From assembly GCA_030062745.1 (NCBI GenBank), contig CP099851.1:6884393-6948392 (forward strand): DNA of 64,000 nucleotides, read 5' to 3'. Below, one piece after another: positions 46,255 through 57,425 of this stretch; positions within the stretch are counted from its first letter, which is position 1; the number at the start of each line of letters is the position of its first letter. The notes beneath the pieces are model-generated. The model was not told where the DNA came from. It did not search any database and was given only the letters and a program-made list of their open reading frames with translations. The stretch comes from Capitulum mitella. Taxonomy: Eukaryota > Arthropoda > Thecostraca > Pollicipedomorpha > Pollicipedidae. The position numbers and the translations under genes were made by a program.

Positions 46255-47150
46255 TTACATCATCACATAGCGGACCGGGACGGGGTACTCTCTGCGACAG
46301 GCCGAAACTTGCACCAAGGCGGCAGACTCGCGACGGATGGCCGCATTGTTCGTGTTGGCCGATTCACACAAACAATTAACGTCCACGGCCTTCTGCAGGG
46401 TCGGCTGCGGTTCATGCAGCATGCGTTTCAGTGCCTCCTCATCGTTCGTGCCAACCACAATCCGCTCACGTTGCTGATCGTTCATGCACGAGGGGCAAAG
46501 GTCACGGTACGCCCCGATTTCCTTGATGAAGCATAGAAAGTCGTCGAACGACTCGCCGGGCTTCTGGACATGCGAGCAGAAGCCGCGGAGGTCAAGAGCC
46601 AGGCTCCGCTGACCACGCAGGTGCGCCGCTGTAGCGCGACTGCGGCGTGGTCGGTGTGCTCGGCTTCAGCGAATTACGGTGAACGTAATCTTCTGGTGCT
46701 GGGTCTCGGGTCTGCTCGTTGGTCGGCACTCGGCGTGAGCGGCTGAGCGCGCTGGAGTCGCTGCGTTTCCCAGGGCTGCGGTGGTCGGTGCCTGCAGAGC
46801 AGCTCGATTTGCTGGAACAATCTCCGACCCGCCAACCTCATACAGAAACTATATACAGATTGCTGGGGCGGTCAGTTCTGGTCGCGGATGCAGGCGGTGA
46901 GTGCCGCTGGGTGAGGCATGAGAAGGCAGGAGGCATTCTGGAGGGATGGCTTTGTAACGGCCGTGACCGGGAACGTTCCAGTCAATCGCTTTTCCACTAC
47001 TCGACTAACCATATCACCTCACGCCACCCCGTGAAAGGATGTTAGTCATTAAGTACGCAATGTATTTATGGCTTTTTATTTTAGCATAGGCCGAAACAGG
47101 CTGCCTGCTGGTTTGTCCTGAAGTGAGGTAATTAAATTTTAAGTCAATCA
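46255..47150 (-). mobile_element. Ty3/Gypsy-like fossil: leader or LTR-like part plus gag fragment
   Basis: On the minus strand a gag-type segment (about 46255-46620; words such as LCPSCMNDQQRERIVVGT and AVDV) follows an upstream non-coding part (about 46622-47150). That upstream part recurs at 59040-59580 in the other orientation. The order fits LTR or leader then gag. It is an old copy with several breaks. Polymerase and integrase are not seen here. Confidence 0.7.
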
Positions 47151-47810
47151 TTTTTGAAGTAAACGGCCGCATTTTTGCATTTACACTTTGGAAAGGTCAA
47201 TGACAAGCAGTACAAGCAGTTTCGCTCGGTGACTCGGGTATCACTCAGTTGAACTGGGCCAACTTGCGCAGAAACTTGTGGGGTTTTGGGATAATTTGAC
47301 GCGGGAGTTTTCAATGACTGCATGATTGGTGGTAATTGTTTACTTTGCGACGACTGTATTCAGCAATGGATTGGCGAATTAAAACACGCCTTAAAAGGGA
47401 AGCTGATTATCATATCAAGGGTTCTAAACTTCCGCTTACGTGCTCCTTGTTCCGGCCTCGAATTTTCCTAGTTTATTTTAGGCATGAACATTGGAGGGAC
47501 AAAGCCTGTTACTGAAGGGGGAGGATGAGTCAAACATTGGAGGGACACGTGCCCCTTAAGGAAGGCATTCAAAGTTCCGCCCTGATCTTAAAATTGCTTG
47601 TACTTCGTTCAAACTGACTTCTTTTATTCTATTTCGGGCACTCTCCAGTGGATCGGAAAGATGTGTCCCTCGCTCGACAATGTATTCGCGCACAATCACA
47701 CACACGCACAAACTACTACACCCCAAGTGTTTCAGGTGTCTCGTCAGAGTTCGCCGCGGGAGTCTCACACGGGAACGCCGCAGACGCACGAGGGCGCTCA
47801 CATCCACGGT
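47150..47810. other. Gene-free stretch
   Basis: Nothing recognisable apart from a doubled phrase ACATTGGAGGGACA near 47488 and 47533. Confidence 0.4.
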
Positions 47811-47813
47811 CGG

Positions 47814-47859
<46 letters not shown>

Positions 47860-47862
47860 GAT
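47811..47862. repeat. (TA)n tract with palindromic flanks, followed by TTTATAGC repeats
   Basis: The tract is bracketed by TCGGTATG on the left and ATACCGATC on the right, making a perfect hairpin with the TA core. Immediately after (47865-47915) the phrase TTTATAGC is repeated about six times with small changes. Confidence 0.9.
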
Positions 47863-48417
47863 CAGCTTTATAGCTTTATATAGCTTTATAGCTTTATAGC
47901 TTATATAGCTTTATACACATCCTACAAACGTAAATCAGTTCATCTCACGACTGATGAAAAAGTGATATTATCTGTGAGCCGAGTGCAAGTTTGTCTCCGA
48001 AATTGTCGGGTTAGAAGCGCGCCTATCTTGAGTCACTACAGAGAGGGAATTCCCCACTGTCCGCTGTCCTGTTTATCCGGCCGGCTGCAGGACGGCGGCG
48101 CTGACATCATCCTGGGCTGAGAGCCGCAGGCTGTCGGCGTTGGCGAGACCGGTGGATGCCCGGGTTTGAGGGTCGGCCGCTTCTCAAGACAGCAGATGCG
48201 CCCCTCACCCCTTTCGAGTTCTGAGACGCAGTCACCCGGCAGTCACGCTGAAGGACGCAAACACGGGACCAGACGCACGACGAGATTATTTGCCACGCCA
48301 TGGGGCTCGAGTGGTCTCCAGATACGTGCGAAGATCGGATAAACGATGCACGGAATCTGTTAAATAAAACAGGGCGAGAAATTAATGGGCATAGACACTT
48401 TTCAGATATGTAGGCTT

Positions 48418-49545
48418 AGGGGCGGATCCAGGGGGGAGGGGACGGCCACCTCCCCCCCTTGGCATTTTGGTGCCTAGGCGGGTAAGGGCACCGAATGGTA
48501 AACCCTTAGCTGTCGAAAGCAACAAAAAAGTATGGCCGCCGTGTTATTTAAAACGTGACCCTTTGACATTAAGGAGATACTCATGGTATGGAGTATGGGT
48601 GCCTCGCTGTTCTAAAAGTGCCCCTGTGACACCAAGGATGTGCCCATGTGAATGAGTGTGGACTCCCTGTCGTTCCAGAAGCCCATGTGACATCAAGAGG
48701 GCGCTCCTGTGAAGGTTTATGCTCAACCTGTCCATCAAAAGGCTCCCTTGCAACACTAAGCAGTTGCCCCAGCGACATAGTATGGTTGTGCTGTCATTCA
48801 AAAGATTCCCCTGTGACACCGAGGAGGCGCCTCTGTGATGGGGTATGGACACCCTGTCGTTCAAAGACTGTGATGGATTATGGGTAACCTGTCGTTAAAA
48901 AGGCGTTCCTGTGATGGAGTATGGACGCCTTGTCATTAAAAAGGTTCCCCTAGTAAGACAAAGGCACCCGCAATGAAGGAGCCTGACACATTATTGTTCA
49001 AAATAACGCCCTGGTAACATTGAAGAGACACCAACGTCTTAGGAATACGTCCCTTTTTTATAATGGCTCCCTTGTCACATAGAATCGCAGGGCCACACCT
49101 TAAGTTCAGAATGGTGTTTGATTTCGATTTTTTTACGGACGAATTTCGTCCGTGGATACAAAGACGCCTGATCGTTAAAGAACGCACATGTGGCATCATA
49201 CGCTCTTGTGATAGGACGTAGGCGCCCTTCTGTTAAAAAGACTCTCCTTGTTACATGGAGTAAGCAGCCACAGAAGGGTACATAATATAATAGGACCAAA
49301 CATGTATAATATGGGCATCTTGCGCTCAAGCGGCTACGAGTCAAAACGCTCTCGTGACTTGTTTTTACGCCACCCGTCACATACAGTTGAGCATTTCGCG
49401 TAATTTAACCGTTATTACGCTAGGACTTGGCGCCTTCTGGTGCGACTTTTGTGCGCTTTCGGTACGATAGTGGTGCCGCTACGCCTAGTTTTGCGCTCCT
49501 AAAAAATCTGCCCCTTCGCAAAATCCTGGATCCGTCTTTGGGTAG
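48418..49545. mobile_element. Minisatellite-filled element with hAT-like ends, third type
   Basis: The left end reads GGGGCGGATCCAGG. The right end reads CAAAATCCTGGATCCGTC, whose reverse complement GACGGATCCAGGATTTTG matches it. The interior from about 48540 is tandem units of about 63 bp with the core CCCCTGTGACACCAAGGAGG and TATGGACACCCTGTCGTT, decaying toward the right. No protein is encoded. No clean 8-bp duplication was identified. Confidence 0.65.
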
Positions 49546-49925
49546 GGCCTACCCAGAGTCATTGAGGGAAATATTCCGTGGAAAGCCATAATCTACATAA
49601 CATGTTTCTAGGGTTGATTGGATCGTTGTTGGTCAAAGTTAGCCAGCCCACCTACCCCACGTCTAGCTACTCTTATGCTGATATCCTTCCCTGCCAAACT
49701 CAACGCTTAGGAAGAAGCACAGGGCGCCAGGGTATTCGACTGTCAGAAATGACTCCCGACAGACGACCACACGTGCAAAAAGATGACAACGTAAGGACGT
49801 TTCGGTTGTTCCTCTGATGTGCGGATGCAGGTTGTGACGTCACCTGCCTGTGTGCATGCGACGCCACGAACGAGACCGGGCTCCACAACCTGAAATACTC
49901 GGCCTCTAATCGCGGCACGTCCGAT

Positions 49926-52900
49926 ATGGCAGCCGCAGTTCGGCCGGAGCGCTGGCGGTGCGCGACAATCCATGGGGTGTGGTGCGGTGTGGTGCGTAGT
50001 GTCGTGCCGGAACGTCTGGATTTTACGCAGCGTCCGTCTGACAACGGCGACATGTTCTACCAAGGCTCCCACCCGCTGGCGACGAAGACCATGAACGACT
50101 CCATGCCCTTCAAGGACATGCCGTTCTGCAACGAGGAGTTCATCAGCTGCTCCTACGCTGGAGCATCACCGTCGATGTCGGCCTGCGAGCCGGGAAGTTT
50201 CTGGCGGTGCTCCCGGCGAGATCCGGCGACGGGACTGCGACTCGGTCTTTGCTCGCTGGCGCTACGCTACTTCATGCCCGTGTTCGACCTGGAACGCGAA
50301 TGCGACGGCATGATCAACTGGTGCCGGAATCGTCTGGAGCGCTGGGAGCGGCCTCGGCACGCGGAAGCCGGGGCTTCCGGACGTTCCGGACAGTTCGGAC
50401 GCTCCGAAAGCTCAGCTCCTCGCGCGCACTCCGCGCATGCCGGCCAGGGGACGGCAAAGGACGACCACCGTGAGCCGCCTCCGCTGACTCGCGGTCCGAT
50501 GCTGACGCCAAAAGAAAAACAGCTCGTGACGCCAGGAGATGCTGCGATAGATCTGGACAAGAAGGATACGGACTGCACACGGGAGCTTGACGATGGCTTC
50601 AAGCTGACAACAGAGGAAGAAGGAGGGGGGACCCGGAAAGAAGCAGAAGCAAACCACACAGCGACCAAACGAGCTCTGGCAGCAGATTCTTTGCATGAAG
50701 AGAAGTGGCCTGTTTCGTCAAACAGCGGAGACCTCACGTGGGCACTGACAGAGGAGACAGCGTTCATCGCGACAGATGAAGGAGAACGTACAAATATTTC
50801 GACTCTTCACGAACAAACGTTCGATTTAGGAGACAAAGACAGTTCCTCGAGAGTCTGGGCGCGTCCAGATGACGAAGGTAGGCGCAGAACTGAAGAAAAC
50901 TTTACTCCCGTTCCAGAAACCCAAAAAGCAGAGGCCAAGGTTGAGGAATTCTGTGCTGGCACTTCGATGGTTCGAGAAAAAGCCGGCCCAGAAGGCGAGG
51001 GCAGCTTTGTAAGCACTTCAAAAGCAGCTACAAAGCCATTCGTATCGGTCCCAGTCGCAGGGGAAAACCGCAGCGGCGTTCTTGCCCGAGTGTGGGGCGA
51101 AGGACTCGAGTCTGACGGGGGCAGCGCACTCTGACGGAGCTCTGTCGTCCGCCGAGCCCCCTTACGACACTGAAAGAAACAGCGTCTTTGTCAGCGGCTC
51201 TTCAGCCGAAGGTCTCTATGTGCCACCACACATGATCAGGGGACGGACGACTCCTGTGTCTTCGACAGGCCAGCCTTCGTACGCATTTCACAAGGCTGAT
51301 ATCGATGTTATGAGCATCTTGAAAGCGTGGTCCGTGGCAGTGCGTCGCGGGGAAGGAGCGATGTATATGGACGAGTCGCAGGGCAGCCATCCGGGATATG
51401 TTAGGGTAATCTTCGATCCGACGCATCCGAAGGCAAAGCCAATGGACCAAATGCGTGCATGGCCGCTTGAACGTATGGCCATTGATGGCGGTGAAGATCA
51501 GTGGGTGGTTTCATCATTTGCCTGGGTCGAAATAAACGCCAACAGCATGCTGTCTACACACAGACGCAGAGACACGGCCGACGAAGGCCAGGGTGTTACG
51601 GCCGTGGAGCAGAGTGCCGAGAACACTGTACTGCAAACGGGACCGGCTGTCAACTTGAAAAGCAGCGTTAGCGGTCATGTCGCCGAAAACATCACAGAAA
51701 TCTTAGACTTGGACATGGTGCCTGCTCTTCCCTTGACAGACTGGCCCGACGTGATGGAGGAGTGGTTCCTCCAGGCCGCAGATACCCAGTCCTACTGGCC
51801 CACGCCTGCCGTCCTACAGGATGTCCGTGAGAACAGCACATGCTATCTCGTGGGCGCTGGCCACGTTTCCAGTCCGCGCCGGGATCTGGAATGGAGACTG
51901 TCATTCTCTTCGCCAGAGAGAAGCCTGGCAAGATCGCTCAACGCATGCCAAAGGAAAGCTTACGTGCTTTTCAAGCTGTCGCAGAAAATGTTTTTCAAGG
52001 AGCCCAAGGTCCTCGTGACGTACCACCTAAAGAACATGTTTTTCTGGGAACTCAGAGAAACGCATCCGTCAGAATGGGTGGAAGAGAGGCTGTTTGAACG
52101 CTGGCTGAGCCTGCTGGATCGCGCCTCCGCTTGTCTGCAGAAGCGGTGCGTGCCTTGCTTCTTCTACCCAGCAAACAACCTGATCAGCCACGTCAGCCCC
52201 GAGAGCGTCGATGCTGTGCAACGTCAGCTGACGTCACTGCGCCTGGACCCGCTGAGCGGCCTTTTCCATATGGACGAGCGCGTGCAGTTCGACTTCTCCC
52301 TGACGGAACCTCTGAGCACCCTGCACAGCCCCCTGCTTCCGGCGCTGCGCGAGGGCAGACCGGCCGCAGTGGCCGTCCACCTGTCCATCAGTCTGATGCG
52401 GCAGAGCGAGAACGTGCTGCTGCGCGGCTTCTCTCAGACCCGGCGCTGCGCCGACCTCCTGCACGAGGCGTGCCAGGTGCTGGCCAAGGCTTCCGAACGG
52501 CACGCGGTGCATGCCGACTGGCGCCTGTTCGGCGCGGCCGTGGCCTTCTCCACAGTCGATCTCCGCACGGCCGCGTGGATGATGGACACCATCTGCCATT
52601 ACGCCGACTGCATCGAAGGGCCCGCGCCCAGCGGCGTGGTGAGCGTCGTGCACTCCATGCGAGGTCAGCTGTACTACATGCAGCTGGCGGCGGCGGCCTC
52701 CGCCGAGCCGGAGGTACACGGGTCTGCCGGCGGACGACGCGTCGCGCTCTCTGTGTCCAAAGCGAGCAAGGTCATCGCCTGGATAGACGCCGAGCGGGTC
52801 CGGCACGCGCTCTGCTCGCCCTGCTTCGGGGAGGGCGGGCCGTTGGCTCAGCTGGTTGACGACGCGGCGCTGATTAAGGCGCACGAACTTGCGACGATCT

Positions 52901-54456
52901 TGACGCAGGCGTTCCCGTTCGAAGACTGGCGGGTGAAGGTCGTGCCGGCCGTGTGCCACGACATGGCGCACGCGTACGTCCAGCGGCTGGCGGGCGCGCC
53001 GAACGAGGACGTGGACGCGGCGGACGCCGCCCTGTCGTCGCTGCTGAGCCTGTGCGGCCTGCTGCTGCAGGCCGGGCTGGCGGAGCGGGCCGGCCGGCTG
53101 GCGGCGCGCCTGGCGGCCGCCCACGCTCCGGCCGGGCCCCAGCTGCTCTGGACGCTGTGCGACCTGAGTCGGGCGCCCCCGCTGTTGGCCGTGCTGCCCG
53201 GCCGGCTGCCCGAGCCGCGCGTGGCGCTGGCCGTGGCGCTGGCGCTGGCGTCGGCCGTCGGGCGGCTGCCGCCGGGGATTGGCGTCCAGCTGACCGCTGA
53301 ACAGTGGCGCCACTTCCTGTCGCCGTTTTACCCGGAGCCGGTGAGGCGCGCGCACGCCGCCGCCGCGCGCTGGCTCGGCCCGCTGCCGCCCGATGACTTT
53401 GGCCTCTGCCTGGCCGGTGAGGCCGAGCTCCGCGAGAGAGACGGAGACGACGAAACTGACAGAAGAGACACACCGGTCGACGACGGTCGTGAAAGGACGC
53501 CGCTCGGAGAAACGGAGGTCGCTTTGGGTGGCGGCAAACTAAGCCTCTCTTCGGGTCTGGAACGGAACGAAAGCCCAGAGGGGAAGCGAATGGATGGGTG
53601 TGATAACCCGTTTGACGGATACGTCATGGAGGAAAAGGATGGGGGTATGCGGGATCTTTTCACGAGAGCGCTGCACGACGACAGTGGCAGGGAAGAACCC
53701 AAAATGAATGACTGTGGTGGATGTTCACATCCCAGCTCTCTGAGCGAACGGAACGAGGAACTCCTGAGTGAACGTCTGCACAGTGGGCTTGACGAATGTT
53801 TACGCCGGATTAGACCCAAAGGGCGCAAGGGGAGGAACCCACCAAAATCATGCGACTTTAGTGTCGAAGACAAAGATGAACCGACACTCCCCCCAAGAGA
53901 ATCTGACGACCGCCAGAGTGCTGAGGTGCCTTCAGAACGACGTGATGACGTGGGCGTTCCGGGTGGTGTCGTCCAACAGTCAGAGGGTCGTCGTACTAGG
54001 AGCGGTGAACGCCTGACGTGTACAGCCCGGCCTGTCGGCGGCAGCCCGGCCAAGGGCTGTCATCTGGACGGTCGCACGTTGACTGCGCCCGCCTGCTCGC
54101 GAGGACGGGACACCCAGCCGGCGACCGGCGCAGAGGCTATTTCCGCCTCCTCAGCATCTCTCAGCACCAGAGAAACTGTCAGAGGAGATCTGAACCGCGA
54201 CGATCCCGCGCAGGATGTTGCGGGCCCCGATGAGGCGTTGGTACACGAGCTGGCGGTCGAGCTGGCGCACTATATTACCAGTGATATGGTCCCGAGTGTT
54301 CAGGAAGTGCATGAGGATGATGCATGTTCGCCGTCCCCTGGTATGAGACTGCGAGATTCAAGTGTCGAGATCAATCTGGACACCGGTCCCGAAGCAGAGC
54401 AGGATGACCTTGAAGAGTTTAGATGCCAAATGTGGACTTTTCTCTGCTCCGGGTAA
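49926..54456 (+). CDS. cGAS-like / Mab-21 domain nucleotidyltransferase, long single-exon gene (one frame break)
   Basis: Two overlapping frames, 49926-51134 (402 codons) and 51082-54456 (1,124 codons), look like one gene of about 1,500 codons interrupted by one base near a run of five G at 51117-51121. Numbering in the second frame: the GS motif is SGSSAEGLYVP (38-48), the first acidic pair is DIDVM (Asp73, Asp75), and the third acid is in LDLDMVPALPL (Asp211). WRLSFSSPE (271-279), CQRKAYVLFKL, YHLKNMFFWEL (314-324) and FYPANNLISHV (361-371) follow the C-terminal half of the Mab-21/cGAS fold. The zinc thumb of vertebrate cGAS is absent. About 420 residues of Ala/Leu-rich helical sequence follow, then an acidic, charged tail. 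Family members make cyclic dinucleotides or have lost activity; here the catalytic residues are intact. The ATG at 50052 is an alternative start. Confidence 0.85.
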
Positions 54457-54615
54457 CCTTAATTTTGCTATACATTTCCATCCACTATCAACGTTGTAGA
54501 CTAGCTAGAATGATGAGGCGCTTTGCGAATTACGAGTGTGGGAACGTAGTGATGTGCCTCGTGTGTTTTACGTATTACTGCGAGCGAAACACTCCAACTG
54601 TTCGAAAACATTCTC

Positions 54616-54621
54616 AATAAA
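54616..54621 (+). terminator. Poly(A) signal of the Mab-21 gene
   Basis: AATAAA lies 160 bp after the stop codon at 54454-54456, followed by a GTGTT-rich stretch. Position and spacing fit 3'-end formation of the upstream gene. Confidence 0.65.
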
Positions 54622-54869
54622 GTGTTATGAAAGCATTACGTTGCTCGGTATTTCGTACACATTACCATGACCAAAAAAAGAAACAAGTTGATCGAAGATC
54701 ATCCGTCGCTTACTGATGCCGTTATGCTGACATGCCGTTAAACAGCTATTGACTGAGGCAGGCAGATACTGCCCGTTTTCGGTAAATTATCGTAATATCT
54801 CAGAAAGAAACCAAGATTTGGATATCAATCGTCCATTAACTTTTCTTGCGGCCATTCCGCAGTATACAA

Positions 54870-55043
54870 TTTTCAACAAGGTCAGGCCACCGGATGATGA
54901 CCAGATTGGTCAAACCCGAGATCAAAAGACAAAAAATGAGTCACATCCAAAAAAAGCAAAAAGCCTCGGCCCTTCATCCTGACCCTAGCGGGCGACACAG
55001 TTCGGTCCGTCTTCCATATCTGGCTTGTGTTACTCTGCCTTAA
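54870..55043 (-). mobile_element. Family-E TTAA terminus, left copy
   Basis: Read on the minus strand from TTAA at 55040-55043, the sequence is TTAAGGCAGAGTAACACAAG, then AGATATGGAAGACGGACC and CGCCCGCTAG. This matches the plus strand from 62104. Its inner extent was not resolved. Confidence 0.6.
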
Positions 55044-56244
55044 CCCTATTCCCGGAGGGCTAGACGGTATGGCTGACTCCCGGCAGGGGGGAGGGCGGAT
55101 TCGGCCCCCCCCGAAATCTCGAGAACTACACATCCGACTTTATCGCAACAAACGGCAATCAATTTGCCATAACGTAAACTATATTTAAAAAAGGCAACTT
55201 TCAAAATTTTGAAAGGGGCTGATACAGGGGACAAAAACGTCGAAATGGGGGTTACTTTTTGACTGCTTATAACTCTGTTATTTATGGACCTGTTTCAATG
55301 AAATTGACATGAACCGAGAGATTATGGATAGGATTTTTACCTTTGACACACATATTTGAAATTTTGAGAAAATTCATAGGCGTTCACAGGGTTTTCAAAA
55401 TAAGAGGATTAGATTTCTAAAAACTAAATGAATAAAAAAGGTAAAAACACTTTTTTTGGCTTCTGCTAGTCATTTCATGCTAAACAAGTAGAAATCTTAT
55501 TGCAGTGTTTGCATAATGTTAGCATAGGCGGTGCCAGGGACATGAAAAAGGGGGAACAGTCATGGTCACATGCTCTTCAGGTCAACTTGTGACCTCTGAC
55601 CTTAAATGACCTCCAGTGACCTTGGAGTCACTTGGAATTATCTCGTGTGCATTAATATTATCTGTAAACATTTTCAATCATTTGAATTCACTCTATTTCA
55701 AAAATTCCATTTTACGTCCATTGTACGCGCACTTACATTTTAGGTCATAGCTCCGTGACTCGACCTGATATCGAGCTGAAACTTGATACACAAATAGAGG
55801 ACATCATTCTACTTCATCCATGTTTTGGATTTGGCATTTCAAAGAAAAAAACGCCGAAGTTACTACTATAAAACCAAATTTTGATTTTGACCTTGACCTG
55901 ACCTTGTAAAGTGACCTCAGATAAACAAAATTTTATTTGCACGCTGCCCAACCATTTACCCATACACCCATATAAAGTTTTAAGTTCTATCTTAAAAACA
56001 CTATTTTTGGCAGTCATTTTCCTTTTACCCTTAACAGGGCTAAAATTGGCCTGAGGTGCCTCCCAAATACGTCGCCTGGCTCCGCCCCTGAGCAAAATAG
56101 AATTTCGAAACTTTTGTGACAGTAGGTAGAAAGAATACCTAGGAAAACGATTCAGGTTCGTAAAGTTGAGTTAAAAACCCTGGAATTGGTAGGTAAAAAA
56201 CCCGGGGGGGGCGGATTCAGCCCCCCTGCCTGGAATAGGGTTAA
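55040..56244 (+). mobile_element. Family-A TTAA transposon, copy 2 (non-autonomous)
   Basis: This 1.2-kb copy aligns end to end with 9441-10661. Its ends are TTAACCCTATTCCCGG and CTGGAATAGGGTTAA. Its left TTAA is shared with family E and its right TTAA (56241-56244) is shared with family C. It contains TGACCTCTGACCT at 55590-55602 and other half-sites. Confidence 0.85.
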
Positions 56245-57425
56245 CCTTCGCCCGGCGGGGCCATTTTTACACTCTCGCAGGACGGGAGGTCCTAAACGAC
56301 CCCCGTACCATCTTTTGAACCAAGAGAGGTAAAGCAAAGATGTAAAGTCCAGTGAGTTGCTCGTCGCAAAAGAAACTCAGCGATATCCGATTGTTTGGTT
56401 TCAGATGAAAAAGTGAATGGGAATGACCTCAAGATGGTGGTGTCAAAAAATGCTAGTTTTCTAAGCAATATAGTTTCCAAACTATCAAACCGAAATCGAT
56501 TCCATAAGTACCAGCGTCTTAGTCGTTGCCTTAGCTGTCGGAAAATGTATGGATTTTTGGGTCTAGGTCGATGGGGTTGCCTCCCAGGTCACGGACATGT
56601 CATCATGGAGCCGAAATTTGCAATGGGAGGCGTGATAGTCACACTACACTTCTTTCGGGTCACAGGTCAAACGAGCGACAGCACGCGTGCCAAAGGTGAT
56701 ACACCAGTTCTTCTCGGACTGGAAGGGAGTCGCCTATTTGGGGTCGACACTTGAGTGCCCAAGGTCACCGCCTGGGCGATCATATCGTTTTACGGAAATC
56801 GCTTCTTCTCGAGGGCCCCAAAATTGGGTGTGAAAGTAGGCGGGCACACGGTCTATCTTAACATATCCTTATGGTGACCACGACAGTGTCTCAAGGTTAC
56901 TGCTAGGGGCGCAATCGAGATAAGAATTTTCGAATTTTTAAGTTTTCTTGCTAATCGCGAACTTCACCTACAAATTGGTTTTACATTACGGCAAACGATG
57001 TCCGTCAAAATAATGTTGACATGGTGGATCGTAATCAAGCATTCTTGCAAGTGTAGGTATCACTCATCTCGCATACAAAACCAAAATGACGTTTGACGTC
57101 AATGTTTGATATGCACGTTTGACCTAGCTTGACTTTTGATGACCTAGGACAATTAAGCCAACATGCAACCCAACATCGCATTGCCCAATTTCCAAGAAAT
57201 GAAATATATTGTTTGATTTAGTTTAAAACACGACTGACATGGCTTTGACAAAAAGGTCACAGGTCACGACTTATTGCTTGAAAAATTCCGAAAAAGTTTG
57301 CTCAATGCGTATAAACGCTCAAAACTCAGCTAAATAAGCAAAGCGCTCTATCTCCCGTTTTAAAAGCATTATTCAAGAGAAACCGAAGGGGGTCCTAAAA
57401 CAATCTCCCGCCGGGTAAAGATTAA
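56241..57425 (+). mobile_element. Family-C TTAA transposon, copy 1 (non-autonomous)
   Basis: The ends are TTAACCTTCGCCCGGCGGG on the left and, in reverse complement, TTAATCTTTACCCGGCGGG on the right, with TTAA at 56241-56244 and 57422-57425. The left 770 bp match, in reverse complement, 61318-62107, next to a transposase fragment. This copy has no transposase and looks like an internally deleted derivative. Confidence 0.8.

Noticed and set aside
52234-53355. 373-codon open frame on the minus strand
   Set aside because: It is antisense to the Mab-21 gene in a very GC-rich stretch where stop codons are rare. Its composition is Arg/Gln-rich with no domain, as expected of a mirror frame.
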